Assembly (NCBI GenBank): GCA_035527715.1
Contig: DATKZY010000208.1
Span: forward strand, 1-29,882
Length of the DNA stretch: 29,882 bases
Source: DSUN01 sp035527715
GTDB lineage: Bacteria; Planctomycetota; PUPC01; DSUN01
Direction of reading: 5' to 3'
The position numbers and the translations under genes are program-made. The stretch's first letter is position 1. Every line of letters starts with the position of its first letter. The notes beneath the pieces were generated by a model. That model saw only the letters and a program-made list of their open reading frames with translations. It ran no database searches and was not told the origin of the DNA. Below are positions 22,980 to 29,882 of the stretch, in pieces.

Positions 22980-23981
22980 ATGTCGGATGCGAATGACAAC
23001 CCGTCCAGCGCGGCCGGCAAGGCCGCGGCGCCTTCGGGGGTCGGCCGCCGAGCGGCCCTCGCCAGCCTTCTCACCGCGCCGCTCCTCGGCGCCTGCGTCC
23101 CCAAGCCGCCAAAGGTGGATGCCGTGACCGCCGCCACAATCAAGAGCTTCCACTTCCGCACCCTCGGGGACCTCAAGGGCCAGGTGCCCCACACCAAGCT
23201 GGGCAAGCTCGACCTCAGCCGCCTCATCCTCGGCGGAAACCACATCGGCGGCTGGGCACACGCACGCGACCTCATCTACGTGGACGCCCTGGTGAAGCAA
23301 TACCACCACAAGTGGAAAATCTTCGAGACCTTCGCCCTCGCCGAAAAGTGCGGCATCAACGCCTTCCTCACCAACCCCGTCCTCTGCGAGATCATCGCCG
23401 AATACTGGTACCGCAAGCTCGGCAAGATCCAGTTCATCTCCGACTGCGGCGGAAGCAGCATCGAGGCCGGGATCAAGACGTCCGTTGACGCCGGCGCCGC
23501 CGCGTGCTACGTCCACGGCGGCATGGCCGACGGCATGGTCCTGCGCAAGCAGTTCGACCAGCTCGCCAAGGCCCTCGACCTCATCCGAGCGAACGGCCTG
23601 CCTGCGGGCATTGGCGGGCACAAGCTCGCCACCGTCCAGGGCTGCGTCGAGGCCGGCCTCAAGCCCGACTTCTGGATGAAGACCCTCCACCACCACCGCT
23701 ACTGGTCGTGCCGCGACGGCAAGAACGAGTGCGACAACTGCTGGTGCGACAAGCCCGACGAGACGATTGCCTACATGCGCGAGCGACCCGAGCCCTGGAT
23801 CGCCTTCAAAATCCTTGCTGCTGGCGCCATACGTCCTGCCGACGGCTTCCGCTACGCCCTCAAGGGCGGCGCCGACTTCCTCTGCGTCGGCATGTACGAC
23901 TTCCAGCTCGTCGAGGACACCAACATCGCCCTCGAAGCCCTCGCCGAGAACCAGCAGCGCGACAGGCCGTGGAGGGTGTGA
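22980..23981 (+). CDS. Tat-exported lipoprotein with aldo/keto-reductase-like barrel and Cys cluster
   Basis: 333 aa from ATG 22980. The N-terminus combines twin arginine (GVGRRAALASLLTAPLLGAC, Arg23-Arg24) with a lipobox ending at Cys39. LGKLDLSRLILGGNHIGGW near 78 resembles the first strand of aldo/keto-reductase barrels. Alternating strands follow (IQFISDCGGSS, AACYVHGGMADG, PAGIGGHKLATVQ), then IAFKILAAGAIRPADG and ADFLCVGMYDFQLVED at the end. The catalytic Tyr/Lys set of true aldo/keto reductases is not evident. Cysteines 244, 251, 254 and 256 (C-x6-C-x2-C-x-C) could bind a metal or Fe-S cluster. Relatives are usually annotated as hypothetical in planctomycetes. Export by Tat suggests it carries a cofactor folded in the cytoplasm. 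Confidence 0.72.
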   Translation: MSDANDNPSSAAGKAAAPSGVGRRAALASLLTAPLLGACVPKPPKVDAVTAATIKSFHFRTLGDLKGQVPHTKLGKLDLSRLILGGNHIGGWAHARDLIYVDALVKQYHHKWKIFETFALAEKCGINAFLTNPVLCEIIAEYWYRKLGKIQFISDCGGSSIEAGIKTSVDAGAAACYVHGGMADGMVLRKQFDQLAKALDLIRANGLPAGIGGHKLATVQGCVEAGLKPDFWMKTLHHHRYWSCRDGKNECDNCWCDKPDETIAYMRERPEPWIAFKILAAGAIRPADGFRYALKGGADFLCVGMYDFQLVEDTNIALEALAENQQRDRPWRV

Positions 23982-24094
23982 CAGGGCCGCCCAGCCGGTC
24001 GCAACCGCACGTCCGACGGGGCCGGGTCATCCCAGCTCTGCCCGGTATCGTAAGCACGTTCACGCGCGTCCCACAGGGATCCTGTAGACGGGAT

Positions 24095-24919
24095 CTATCC
24101 CGTGTGGAGTCTGATCGCGCGACGCAGATCGGGGTAAAACTCTGTGAGCGCCTCCAGGATGAACCGGGCATACGTTGCCTTCAGAACACCTGAACGGGAG
24201 TAGACACTCGTTTGGATAGCCACAATCCTTGCCCGGGACGGATCCCAGTTGTCGAAATCCCGGCCTCTTCGGAGTATCTCCCAAACGGTGCAGCCGCTTA
24301 CGCCGCCCAGAGATTCGGGAGGGTTCTTGGGCTGACCCTCGAATGGGTTGGGACCTGCCGGCGCTTCCAGCAGAATGTGGACGTCCTGTTGGTAGTGCTC
24401 AAGACGGTCGGTTCGGCCCTTGTAGAGCGCGGTATGGTAGGAGAGAGCATAGGGGTCGGGGTTGTTGTTGGCATCCTTCCTGAGCCAACAGCTCGGGTAC
24501 CCGTGCAACACGAAGTACCCTTGCTCGGGGGGATAGTATCTGAGGGCGAAGCGCTCAAGGCTCAGGAACGCCCGACCGGCGGTCATCGCAACTGCTTCGG
24601 CATCAAGAGGCATAAGAGCGAGGTCAAGCGGGTCCGAGACGATGTGGATGTTGGCGGGGACGGGAATGATCTTCGACAGCCCACCGCCCGGGTATATGCA
24701 CATCCCCTCGATGGTCTCCGCGTCCCTGGTGAATACGTGGGCGGCGGTGAGTACGAAATGCCTGTCTGCAACGGCCAGTAGGGTTCCGGTGCCGCGGAGA
24801 ACAAGACGCTCTCCCTGTATGGCGAGCATCGGCACGAAGCTGCTCTCGTACGCCTTTGCAAACGCTCGGCCAATCTTCTCCATGCGGCCAAGGATGCCAT
24901 GTCCATCGGGCGCGCCCAT
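24095..24919 (-). CDS. Cytoplasmic trypsin-like serine peptidase
   Basis: 274 aa. All three catalytic residues of the chymotrypsin/trypsin fold are in order and spacing: TAAHV (His61), LDLALMPLD (Asp99) and GGVSGCTVWE (Ser208), with RGTGTLLAV before the His as usual. No signal peptide or membrane segment is seen, which is unusual for this fold outside the HtrA group, and no PDZ domain follows. Its ATG shares the A with the stop of the 60-aa gene (TGATG), so translation is coupled. Base composition is visibly lower in GC than nearby genes. Cytoplasmic trypsin-like peptidases are known as effectors in some bacterial defence systems; that role here is only inferred. No nucleotide-binding sensor gene is adjacent. 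Confidence 0.8.
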   Translation of the reverse strand: MGAPDGHGILGRMEKIGRAFAKAYESSFVPMLAIQGERLVLRGTGTLLAVADRHFVLTAAHVFTRDAETIEGMCIYPGGGLSKIIPVPANIHIVSDPLDLALMPLDAEAVAMTAGRAFLSLERFALRYYPPEQGYFVLHGYPSCWLRKDANNNPDPYALSYHTALYKGRTDRLEHYQQDVHILLEAPAGPNPFEGQPKNPPESLGGVSGCTVWEILRRGRDFDNWDPSRARIVAIQTSVYSRSGVLKATYARFILEALTEFYPDLRRAIRLHTG

Positions 24920-25101
24920 CAGGTGTCCTCGGTGCCCCGGGGGGCGGCGTCGGGGACTTTGGCGAGGGCGCGGCGGAAGCGGGCGCGGCTGGCGCGGGCG
25001 GCGCGGGACTCGAGGTAGTCGGCGGCGTCGAGGGCGGCGGCCTTGTCGGCTACGGCCGGCCGCGCGGGCCGGTGCATGGGAATGCGTGCTTTCCTCGCCA
25101 T
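24919..25101 (-). CDS. 60-aa Arg/Ala-rich protein coupled to the peptidase
   Basis: 60 aa, beginning MARKARIPMHRPARPA and ending AKVPDAAPRGTEDT. The middle (KAAALDAADYLESRAARASR) should be helical. I do not recognise a characterised family. The length, the basic N-terminus and the ending ALAKVPD-acidic tail recall small antitoxin-type proteins. The ATG at 25101 lies only 7 bases after the -10 box of a strong promoter, so the mRNA should have no leader and no Shine-Dalgarno site. The stop TGA overlaps the peptidase ATG by one base. It may regulate, target or inhibit the peptidase. Confidence 0.65.
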   Translation of the reverse strand: MARKARIPMHRPARPAVADKAAALDAADYLESRAARASRARFRRALAKVPDAAPRGTEDT

Positions 25102-25107
25102 GCGCCT

Positions 25108-25136
25108 ATGATAGGCGTTGCTTCTCTGCCCGTCAA
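25108..25136 (-). promoter_or_regulatory. Promoter predicting a leaderless transcript
   Basis: On the minus strand TTGACG (25131-25136), 17 bases, TATCAT (25108-25113). Only six bases (AGGCGC) separate the -10 box from the ATG at 25101, so transcription should begin at or next to the start codon. Confidence 0.65.
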
Positions 25137-25156
25137 GCAAGGCGTTGGGGTGGCTG

Positions 25157-25606
25157 TCAGGCCCGGGCGGGGTCAATGACACGTAGCCCCGCGGCCGACG
25201 CCGCCTCCCGCAGTTCCCGGTCTGACGTGACCATGACCACCTCGTCCTGCTGCGCGGAGCGGTTCGCTGCGACGAGGAGGGCCGAGGCCAGGTGCACCGC
25301 GTCGGCGCCGCGGAGGGCGTTGGCTCGCGCCACGCGGAAGGCGTGTTCAAGGGCTTCATCAGTCAGGTGCACCTGGGCAAAGCGGTCCCAATCGTACCTC
25401 AACTCCGTCACGGCTGCCTCAAGGCCTGACGCCGGCATTTCTCCCGCCTTCCCCTTGCGGGCCAGCGTGGCGGCTACCTCCACAAGCCCAAGAGAAGCGG
25501 AGGAGAGGGCAGCGTCCTGCGCGAAGAGCGCCTGAACCCACGAGGAGCCGGCTTCGGCGCAGTACCGCTTTACCCAAGCGCTTGCGTCGAGGTAGTAGAC
25601 GGTCAT
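25157..25606 (-). CDS. vapC: PIN-domain toxin (VapC family)
   Basis: 149 aa, typical for the family. The four acidic residues of the PIN nuclease site are present: Asp7 (YYLDASAWVKRY), Glu43 (GLVEVAATLAR), Asp102 (LRGADAVHLASAL) and Asp129 (MVTSDRELREAA). VapC toxins are Mg2+-dependent RNases that cut tRNA or rRNA. The start ATG overlaps the antitoxin stop (ATGA). All active-site residues are intact, so it should be functional. It is followed, after 55 bases holding a promoter, by the 60-aa/peptidase unit on the same strand. Confidence 0.9.
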   Translation of the reverse strand: MTVYYLDASAWVKRYCAEAGSSWVQALFAQDAALSSASLGLVEVAATLARKGKAGEMPASGLEAAVTELRYDWDRFAQVHLTDEALEHAFRVARANALRGADAVHLASALLVAANRSAQQDEVVMVTSDRELREAASAAGLRVIDPARA

Positions 25607-25848
25607 CGGCGGTCCCGGATCAGAAGCTCAGAGGCGGGAATGCCCTTGCACTGGATGGGGGCGAAGTCGCGGAACCCGTCGGTGTCTGCCGAGGGCACAC
25701 GAACGGCGGGATGGCTGGCCAGCCGGGCGCGCACGCGGGCCCGTTCCTCAGTCGCGCGTAGGGACTGCACGTAAGCCAGCGCTCGCCGGGCCTCCTCCTC
25801 GGACAAGCTCTCGACGGCCTGCAACAGAGATTCCTTCGTCGGGCTCAT
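25603..25848 (-). CDS. vapB: Antitoxin of the VapBC pair
   Basis: 81 aa from ATG 25848, with GGAGGTG 7 bases upstream; the GTG at 25857 overlaps this ribosome site and is not used. The N-terminal half is helical (SLLQAVESLSEEEARRALAY, then VQSLRATEERARVRARL). The C-terminal half, DFAPIQCKGIPASELLIRDR, is the extended segment that normally wraps the PIN toxin. It is not an AbrB- or RHH-type VapB by eye, so the name rests on position and on overlap with vapC. A possible promoter is TTGCTT-N18-TAGTAT directly upstream. Confidence 0.78.
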   Translation of the reverse strand: MSPTKESLLQAVESLSEEEARRALAYVQSLRATEERARVRARLASHPAVRVPSADTDGFRDFAPIQCKGIPASELLIRDRR

Positions 25849-26124
25849 GGCTCTCACCTCCGCTCGTATACTACCACAGCCAGACCCCCGAAAGCAAGGA
25901 GCGCCAATCCCAAGTCACCGGGCGGCCAGCTTCTCGGCGATCCATTCACGGACGAGGTCGGCCTGGGCGACGCCGGCGGCCTGCGAGCGGCCCAGGCCGG
26001 GCTGCGGAGGGGGGTGGACATCTTGAAAGGCCGTGAGAGGCCGAGGCCGGAGCCGCGGGCTGAGCCACATGTCATTGCGGCATATAGGCTTCTGGCCGGG
26101 GCCCGAGCGGCGGAGGCCGAAGTT

Positions 26125-26176
26125 CAAGATGGCCACCTCCTATTGCGCGCGCGTGGCCATCTTGAGCATCTTGAGC
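26125..26176. repeat. 12-bp perfect inverted repeat with nonamer tail
   Basis: CAAGATGGCCAC pairs with GTGGCCATCTTG across 16 bases. ATCTTGAGC is then repeated in tandem at 26159 and 26168. It has the same short-period character as the hairpins at 13773 and 14752. Confidence 0.8.
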
Positions 26177-26217
26177 AGGAGGGCGGTTCTGTGTGGAGGC
26201 CCCTGCGGCTGTCGCGC

Positions 26218-26246
26218 TTGCACTCGACGCCGCCCCGGCGTACTCT
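26218..26246 (+). promoter_or_regulatory. Promoter of the large DUF4091 gene
   Basis: TTGCAC (26218-26223), 17 bases, TACTCT (26241-26246). The predicted start near 26253 leaves about 40 bases before the ATG at 26293 and excludes the longer open frame beginning at 26014. Confidence 0.5.
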
Positions 26247-26292
26247 TGGGTGCAACGTTTGCATGCCCCGCAACATTCCCAAGGAGAGACAG

Positions 26293-29175
26293 ATGAATGG
26301 GCGCCCCTGCCATGGCGCTGCACTCCTGCTGATGGTCCTTGCGTCCGCCGCCTCCGCCGCCGAGCGCAATGCGGTGCGCGTGCTGTATGACTTCGAGGAC
26401 CTGGCGGACGTCAAGGAGCTTCAGGCCGCCGCCACGGACATGGCGCTCGACGCCGTGCAGGACAACGGGGTGACGAGCGGGAAGACCTGCTGCCGCTTCG
26501 TGGGCAAGCAGGGCGCCGCCTGGTCCACCCTCGAAATCCGCTCCGACAAGATCAAGGGCTGGCAGGACTTCGATTACTTCGCGATGGACGTCTTCTCCGA
26601 GCGCGAGGAGAAGGTGCGTATCGCCCTCGAACTGTGGGACGACGCGTCCACCAACTACGCCACCCGCTGCACGTTCGAGGACAACTCGGCCCACGTCGGC
26701 CGCAACACGCTGCTGTGGAAGATCAACCGCGCGAAGCGCAACAACAAGGAGGGCCGCGAGTGGGAGGAGCTGGAGCCGAAGGACAAGATCGCGATGGACC
26801 GCCTGAAGATGGTGAAGATCTTCTTCACTCCCTTCAAGGAGGGCGGCAACACGACGATCTGGGTGGACCGCCTGCGGCTGATGCAGGAGGACGCTGTGGG
26901 CGGCAAGATCAAGGTCTCGCTGCCCGCGAGCGCGAAGGCATTCGACTTCGGCCCCAAGGGGCTGACGACGCCGGGCTTCACCCACGTGCCCGCCCGCGCG
27001 GCGTGGAACAAGGAGGCCGGCTGCGGTCTCGCGGGGGCCGACCTCCAGGAGACCGGCTCGGCCTGGCCCGACCCGCTCACCGGCAGCGCGATTGTGGGCA
27101 GCGGACTCATCACCTTCAACGTCGCGCTGCCGGACGGCGACTACTGCGTGTGGCTCAGCGCGGGCAAGGCCATTGACCCCGCGACTCGCTCGCAGCCCTT
27201 CCTCCTCCAGGTGGGCGACAAGGTGCTGTGCAGCGAGCAGCTCAGCGACGAGGAGTTCTTCGGCGAGAAGGGCATCTTCCGCCACCTGCGGACGCAGTAC
27301 TCCGAGCGGCCGAACGCGTTGTGGCTCGACTACGTGGAGCCGGCCTGCCCCGGCGTCACGCTGAAGGCAAGGGCGAGTGAGGGGCGGCTCTCGGTGCGCT
27401 GCTCGAACCATCGCCTCGCGGCACTCGTGGTCATGCCCGCCGCCGAGGAGGCCGCGTTCACGAAACTGGCCGATGAGATCAAGCAGAAGCGGATCGAGCT
27501 GTTCTACAGCCATCTCTACTTCGACCCGCAGAAGAAGCCGGCCAGGCAACCGGGCGATGGCGCGTATGTGCTCTGGGTGCCGGGCTTCCTCGACACCATT
27601 CGACCGTGGAGCGGGCCATCACAGCCGAGGGCGGCTGTGCCACACAGCTTGGACCTCAGGGCCGCCATCGGCCAGCGGGTCGTGAGCCGCGTGTGCGTGA
27701 CGCCCTTCGAGGACCTCGGCACGGGCGACATCGCGCTCTCCGACCTCAAAGGCCCCTCGACGATCCCCGCCTCGGCGTGCCGGCTCTACTTCCAGAACTA
27801 TCGCGTCGCCGGCAGCAGCGTGGGCGAGATGGCACTCCTGCCCTGGACGAAGATCCGCTTCGAGCCCGCCATCACCTGGGCCTACTGGCTCTGGCTCAAG
27901 GTGCCCGACGACGTGAAGCCCGGCGACTACGCGGGCACCCTCACCTTCGCGCCCGAGAAGGGCGGAGCCAAGTCGCTCCCCGTCAAGCTCACCGTCCACC
28001 CCTTCCGCCTCGCCGACTTCCTGCCCGTGAGCTACGGGATGTACTACGGCCTGTGGGATTTCCCGCAAGGCGTGGACCGCCGTCGCATGGCGAAGGAGCA
28101 GTTCACCTTCATGCGCGAGGTCGGCTTCACCGCTTCGTGCGTCGGCTCAGGTAACATCACGGGTCTGGTCGGCCGCGACAAGGTGGCCGTCTCCTTCGAC
28201 CCGCTGCTCTGGGAGGTGGCCAAGGAGGCCGGCATGGGCCGGCAGGAAGATCAGCGGATGATGGGCACGTCGCTCGGCATGGCCCGCACCATCGCCCGAC
28301 GCCTCGGCCTCAGCCCCGCCGTGGACCAGAATCCCGGCATCGAGTTCACCAAGCCCGAGCTGAAGGGCTACTACCAGGACGCCATCCGCCAGTACGAGGC
28401 ATTCGCCAAGAAGATGGGCCTGCCGCTCGCCGTCGAGGTCGTGGACGAGCCGCGCGAGATGCCCAACCCCTGGAACCGCAACCTCGAGCACACCTGCCGC
28501 TACGCCGACTGGATTCACGAGGCCAGCGGCCTCAAGACCTTTGTGACCCCCATGGGCGACGCCCAGAGCGGCAAGGACTACACGCCCCTCGCCGAGCACG
28601 TGGACATCGTCTCCGTCCACGCCTTCGAGGGCTCGAAGCGGATGATTGCGGCGACGCGGCGGCTCGGCAAGACCCTCTGGTTCTACAACACCGGCATGGA
28701 CCGCTTTTCATGGGGCTACTACAACTGGCGGATGGGGTCCAAAGGCCGCTGGGAGTGGCACTGGTCGTGGGGCGGGGGCGGCGTGGAGGGCTATCCCTGC
28801 CCGGCCGAGTGGTACACGCCGTTCACCGGCAACGACGGCGCCGCGCTGCGGGCGCCCTGCTGGAAGTTCCCTGGCGGCTTCCTCTTCAAGAGCAACTACC
28901 TCAACGTCGCCCAGGGCATCAACGACTACGCCTATCTCGTGACCCTCGACCGCGCGATAGCCGAGGCGAAGGACCCCGCCGTGGCGGACGAGGCAAGAGC
29001 GTTCCTGGCTGCCCTGGCCAAAGCGATTCCCGAGTATCCGCACATCAAGGGGTTGGCCTCGCCCGAGGCCGGCGCCCTCGTCGGCGCCGGCATCGAAGCC
29101 CCCGCCGCCGCCCACTGCGAGGCCTGGACCGCCTGGATTGCGGAGTTGATCGTCAAGCTCAGCCAGCAGCAGTGA
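26293..29175 (+). CDS. Large secreted DUF4091 domain protein with N-terminal sandwich domains
   Basis: 960 aa from ATG 26293, with AAGGAG 7 bases upstream. MNGRPCHGAALLLMVLASAA is a signal peptide. Residues about 30-200 form a CBM-like sandwich (LYDFEDLADVKEL, then TTIWVDRLRLM at its end). About 215-400 is a second malectin-like region that opens AFDFGPKGLTTPGF. About 500-600 is the DUF4091-associated sandwich (VPDDVKPGDYAGTLTF). The rest is the barrel: YGMYYGLWDFPQGVDRRRM, AVEVVDEPREMPNPWNRN with a candidate acid pair Asp-Glu, and near the end WFYNTGMDRFSWGYYNWRMG, then KGRWEWHWSW. This is the same family core as 8346-10031 with a longer N-terminus. It probably acts on a glycan outside the cytoplasm; the substrate is unknown. 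Confidence 0.88.
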   Translation: MNGRPCHGAALLLMVLASAASAAERNAVRVLYDFEDLADVKELQAAATDMALDAVQDNGVTSGKTCCRFVGKQGAAWSTLEIRSDKIKGWQDFDYFAMDVFSEREEKVRIALELWDDASTNYATRCTFEDNSAHVGRNTLLWKINRAKRNNKEGREWEELEPKDKIAMDRLKMVKIFFTPFKEGGNTTIWVDRLRLMQEDAVGGKIKVSLPASAKAFDFGPKGLTTPGFTHVPARAAWNKEAGCGLAGADLQETGSAWPDPLTGSAIVGSGLITFNVALPDGDYCVWLSAGKAIDPATRSQPFLLQVGDKVLCSEQLSDEEFFGEKGIFRHLRTQYSERPNALWLDYVEPACPGVTLKARASEGRLSVRCSNHRLAALVVMPAAEEAAFTKLADEIKQKRIELFYSHLYFDPQKKPARQPGDGAYVLWVPGFLDTIRPWSGPSQPRAAVPHSLDLRAAIGQRVVSRVCVTPFEDLGTGDIALSDLKGPSTIPASACRLYFQNYRVAGSSVGEMALLPWTKIRFEPAITWAYWLWLKVPDDVKPGDYAGTLTFAPEKGGAKSLPVKLTVHPFRLADFLPVSYGMYYGLWDFPQGVDRRRMAKEQFTFMREVGFTASCVGSGNITGLVGRDKVAVSFDPLLWEVAKEAGMGRQEDQRMMGTSLGMARTIARRLGLSPAVDQNPGIEFTKPELKGYYQDAIRQYEAFAKKMGLPLAVEVVDEPREMPNPWNRNLEHTCRYADWIHEASGLKTFVTPMGDAQSGKDYTPLAEHVDIVSVHAFEGSKRMIAATRRLGKTLWFYNTGMDRFSWGYYNWRMGSKGRWEWHWSWGGGGVEGYPCPAEWYTPFTGNDGAALRAPCWKFPGGFLFKSNYLNVAQGINDYAYLVTLDRAIAEAKDPAVADEARAFLAALAKAIPEYPHIKGLASPEAGALVGAGIEAPAAAHCEAWTAWIAELIVKLSQQQ

Positions 29176-29193
29176 GCAGGAAGGGACACCCCA

Positions 29194-29367
29194 ATGGAAC
29201 GGTCGAAGGAGATGGGGAAACCGGTCAAGAACTTGACCCCCGAGGAGCTGAGGAGGGAGAAGCGCCGCTGCCAGTTGCTCATACGCGTCTACAAAAAGGG
29301 GCCCGCGGTCAAGGAGCTAAGCAAGAGGCTGTATGAGATCGAGAAGCGAGAAGCCAGGGACGCCTGA
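29194..29367 (+). CDS. 57-aa charged helical protein
   Basis: ATG 29194 with AGGAAGG about 10 bases upstream, 18 bases after the DUF4091 stop, so probably in the same mRNA. The protein is rich in Lys, Arg and Glu (LTPEELRREKRRCQLL, then VKELSKRLYEIEKREARDA) and should be a two-helix hairpin. Codon use is in keeping with a real gene (no rare low-complexity run). I do not recognise a family. The DUF4091 gene ends in a clean stop, so this is not an extension of it. Confidence 0.55.
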   Translation: MERSKEMGKPVKNLTPEELRREKRRCQLLIRVYKKGPAVKELSKRLYEIEKREARDA

Positions 29368-29376
29368 ACGCTGGAG

Positions 29377-29562
29377 TCACGCGTGTCTCGTTCCTCGACG
29401 GGCGTGCGCAGAGAGTCTGCCGATGTCAGCCAGAGGCCAGACGGTGACATTGTCGTGGGCCGGGTAGCGATGGGGGCCGGGGTGGATGACGTAGAGGTGG
29501 TCGAGGGGGGGAGTGGGAGCCACATCTTCATTTATCATTTGGGCGTGGTCCGTTTCGGGCAC
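29377..29562 (-). pseudogene. Possible C-terminal remnant of an AAA-type ATPase (DUF4143-like)
   Basis: The minus-strand frame contains PLDHLYVIHPGPHRYPAH and then VTVWPLADIG, which resembles the very end of archaeal-type AAA ATPases with a DUF4143 domain (pattern L..LYVVYPG...YPL...V..LPL). The part upstream on the same strand (29563 onward) is repeat DNA, so only a tail of about 50 residues is left. The match is a remembered pattern, not a search result. Confidence 0.4.
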
Positions 29563-29609
29563 TGGGTAAGTTGAGGAATTGTTGTGCGTTAGGGCAGAAA
29601 ACCCTTGAA

Positions 29610-29743
29610 TTCACGGCCCCCTCTGGGGCATACATGTCGTTGTACCCCGAATGTATGGTCCCCGCGAGAGGAGGCCGTGAATGTTCGAGGTGGAACAGAG
29701 CATAGCACAGGCCCAGGAGAAGTTCAACGAGATGGTCAGGTAG
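29610..29743 (+). other. Hairpin-masked ribosome site and 20-codon ORF, perhaps a truncated transposase start
   Basis: An inverted repeat (TTCACGGCC 29610-29618 with GGCCGTGAA 29673-29681, and inner CATACAT 29629 with ATGTATG 29651) would pair AGAGGAGG, the Shine-Dalgarno site of ATG 29681, with CCCCCTCT. The ORF encodes MFEVEQSIAQAQEKFNEMVR and stops. The short peptide resembles the N-terminus of some transposases (ISKra4-like), but this is weak. Confidence 0.4.
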
Positions 29744-29882
29744 GGTGCGTGTAGTCTCCTTCGAGACAGGTGGCCGCGTTCTGAGCCTCCGAAGGAGGCG
29801 GAGGAATAAAGCCCACGGCGATGCTTTGGGAGCCGTGGGATGGTAGGCGCAAGAGGGCCCAGCCCCCGAAGCGGGGCGGCGG
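29744..29882. repeat. Second copy of the palindrome mosaic, cut by the window edge
   Basis: GCCTCC-GAA-GGAGGC (near 29785) is followed by CCCACGGC...GCCGTGGG (29812-29839, 12-base loop) and GGCCCAGCCCCCG-AAG-CGGGGC from 29856. The order and the sequences match 22616-22676 in the large mosaic. Confidence 0.8.

Larger units (their letters stand above)
25858..26292. other. Gene-free stretch with a possible antitoxin remnant and a hairpin
   Basis: No intact gene is supported. On the minus strand near 25920-25990 a short frame reads GRSQAAGVAQADLVREWIAE, which resembles the helix of a ribbon-helix-helix antitoxin but has no credible N-terminus. The perfect 12-bp inverted repeat CAAGATGGCCAC (26125-26136 with 26153-26164) is followed by two copies of ATCTTGAGC. 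A promoter for the downstream DUF4091 gene lies at 26218-26246. Confidence 0.55.

Noticed and set aside
29383..29574. 63-codon plus-strand frame near the right edge
   Set aside because: It is antisense to the ATPase-like tail and has no ribosome site or family pattern.

Overview
The window is high-GC DNA that looks like a Planctomycetota-type (PVC-group) chromosome. This is inferred from the family mix: secreted DUF4838 and DUF4091 glycosidase-like proteins, very large PQQ-type beta-propeller proteins, a ceramidase-like secreted hydrolase, Tat-exported TIM-barrel proteins, and intergenic DNA full of short palindromic repeats. No rRNA, tRNA or marker gene is present, so taxonomy rests on gene content only. 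Because GC is high, several very long open frames lie antisense to the real genes; I treated these as shadows.

Left part (1-10775, minus strand): a four-gene operon for secreted proteins. In transcription order it is a small CBM-like secreted protein, a DUF4091 protein, a DUF4838 lipoprotein, and a giant multidomain beta-propeller/CBM/LamG protein that runs off the left edge. Gaps are 3 and 18 bp, then a 4-bp overlap. A divergent GH130-family gene (10978-12012) shares the promoter region. Together these suggest extracytoplasmic recognition and breakdown of a complex glycan, followed by intracellular processing of a mannoside-like product. No SusC/SusD pair is visible.

Middle-left (12013-13740): an accessory patch. 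A ParE-type toxin-antitoxin pair lies between the true 3' end of the GH130 gene and a second, nearly identical 70-bp copy of that 3' end. A 62-bp tandem repeat fills the left side, and its core motif recurs directly before the second copy. An orphan antitoxin-like gene and palindromic repeats follow.

Middle (13869-22359): a Tat-exported PHP-like hydrolase between two GGAC-rich hairpin repeats; a secreted methyltransferase-like/PQQ propeller fusion; a ceramidase-like hydrolase; an unrecognised two-helix membrane protein; a secreted alpha/beta hydrolase; and, convergent, an MFS transporter of the nucleoside:H+ symporter type.

Right part (22360-29882): a dense mosaic of hairpins including a nested palindrome of about 148 bp; a Tat lipoprotein with an aldo/keto-reductase-like barrel and a Cys cluster; a two-gene unit (60-aa protein plus cytoplasmic trypsin-like peptidase) driven by a promoter that predicts a leaderless mRNA; a VapBC pair; a 960-aa DUF4091 protein; a 57-aa protein; and an edge region with an ATPase tail remnant, a hairpin-masked 20-codon ORF and the start of another palindrome element.

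The best candidates for something undescribed are the GH130-tail-flanked toxin-antitoxin insertion, the 60-aa/trypsin-like peptidase unit, the exported methyltransferase-propeller fusion, and the giant glycan-binding propeller with its duplicated C-terminal module.
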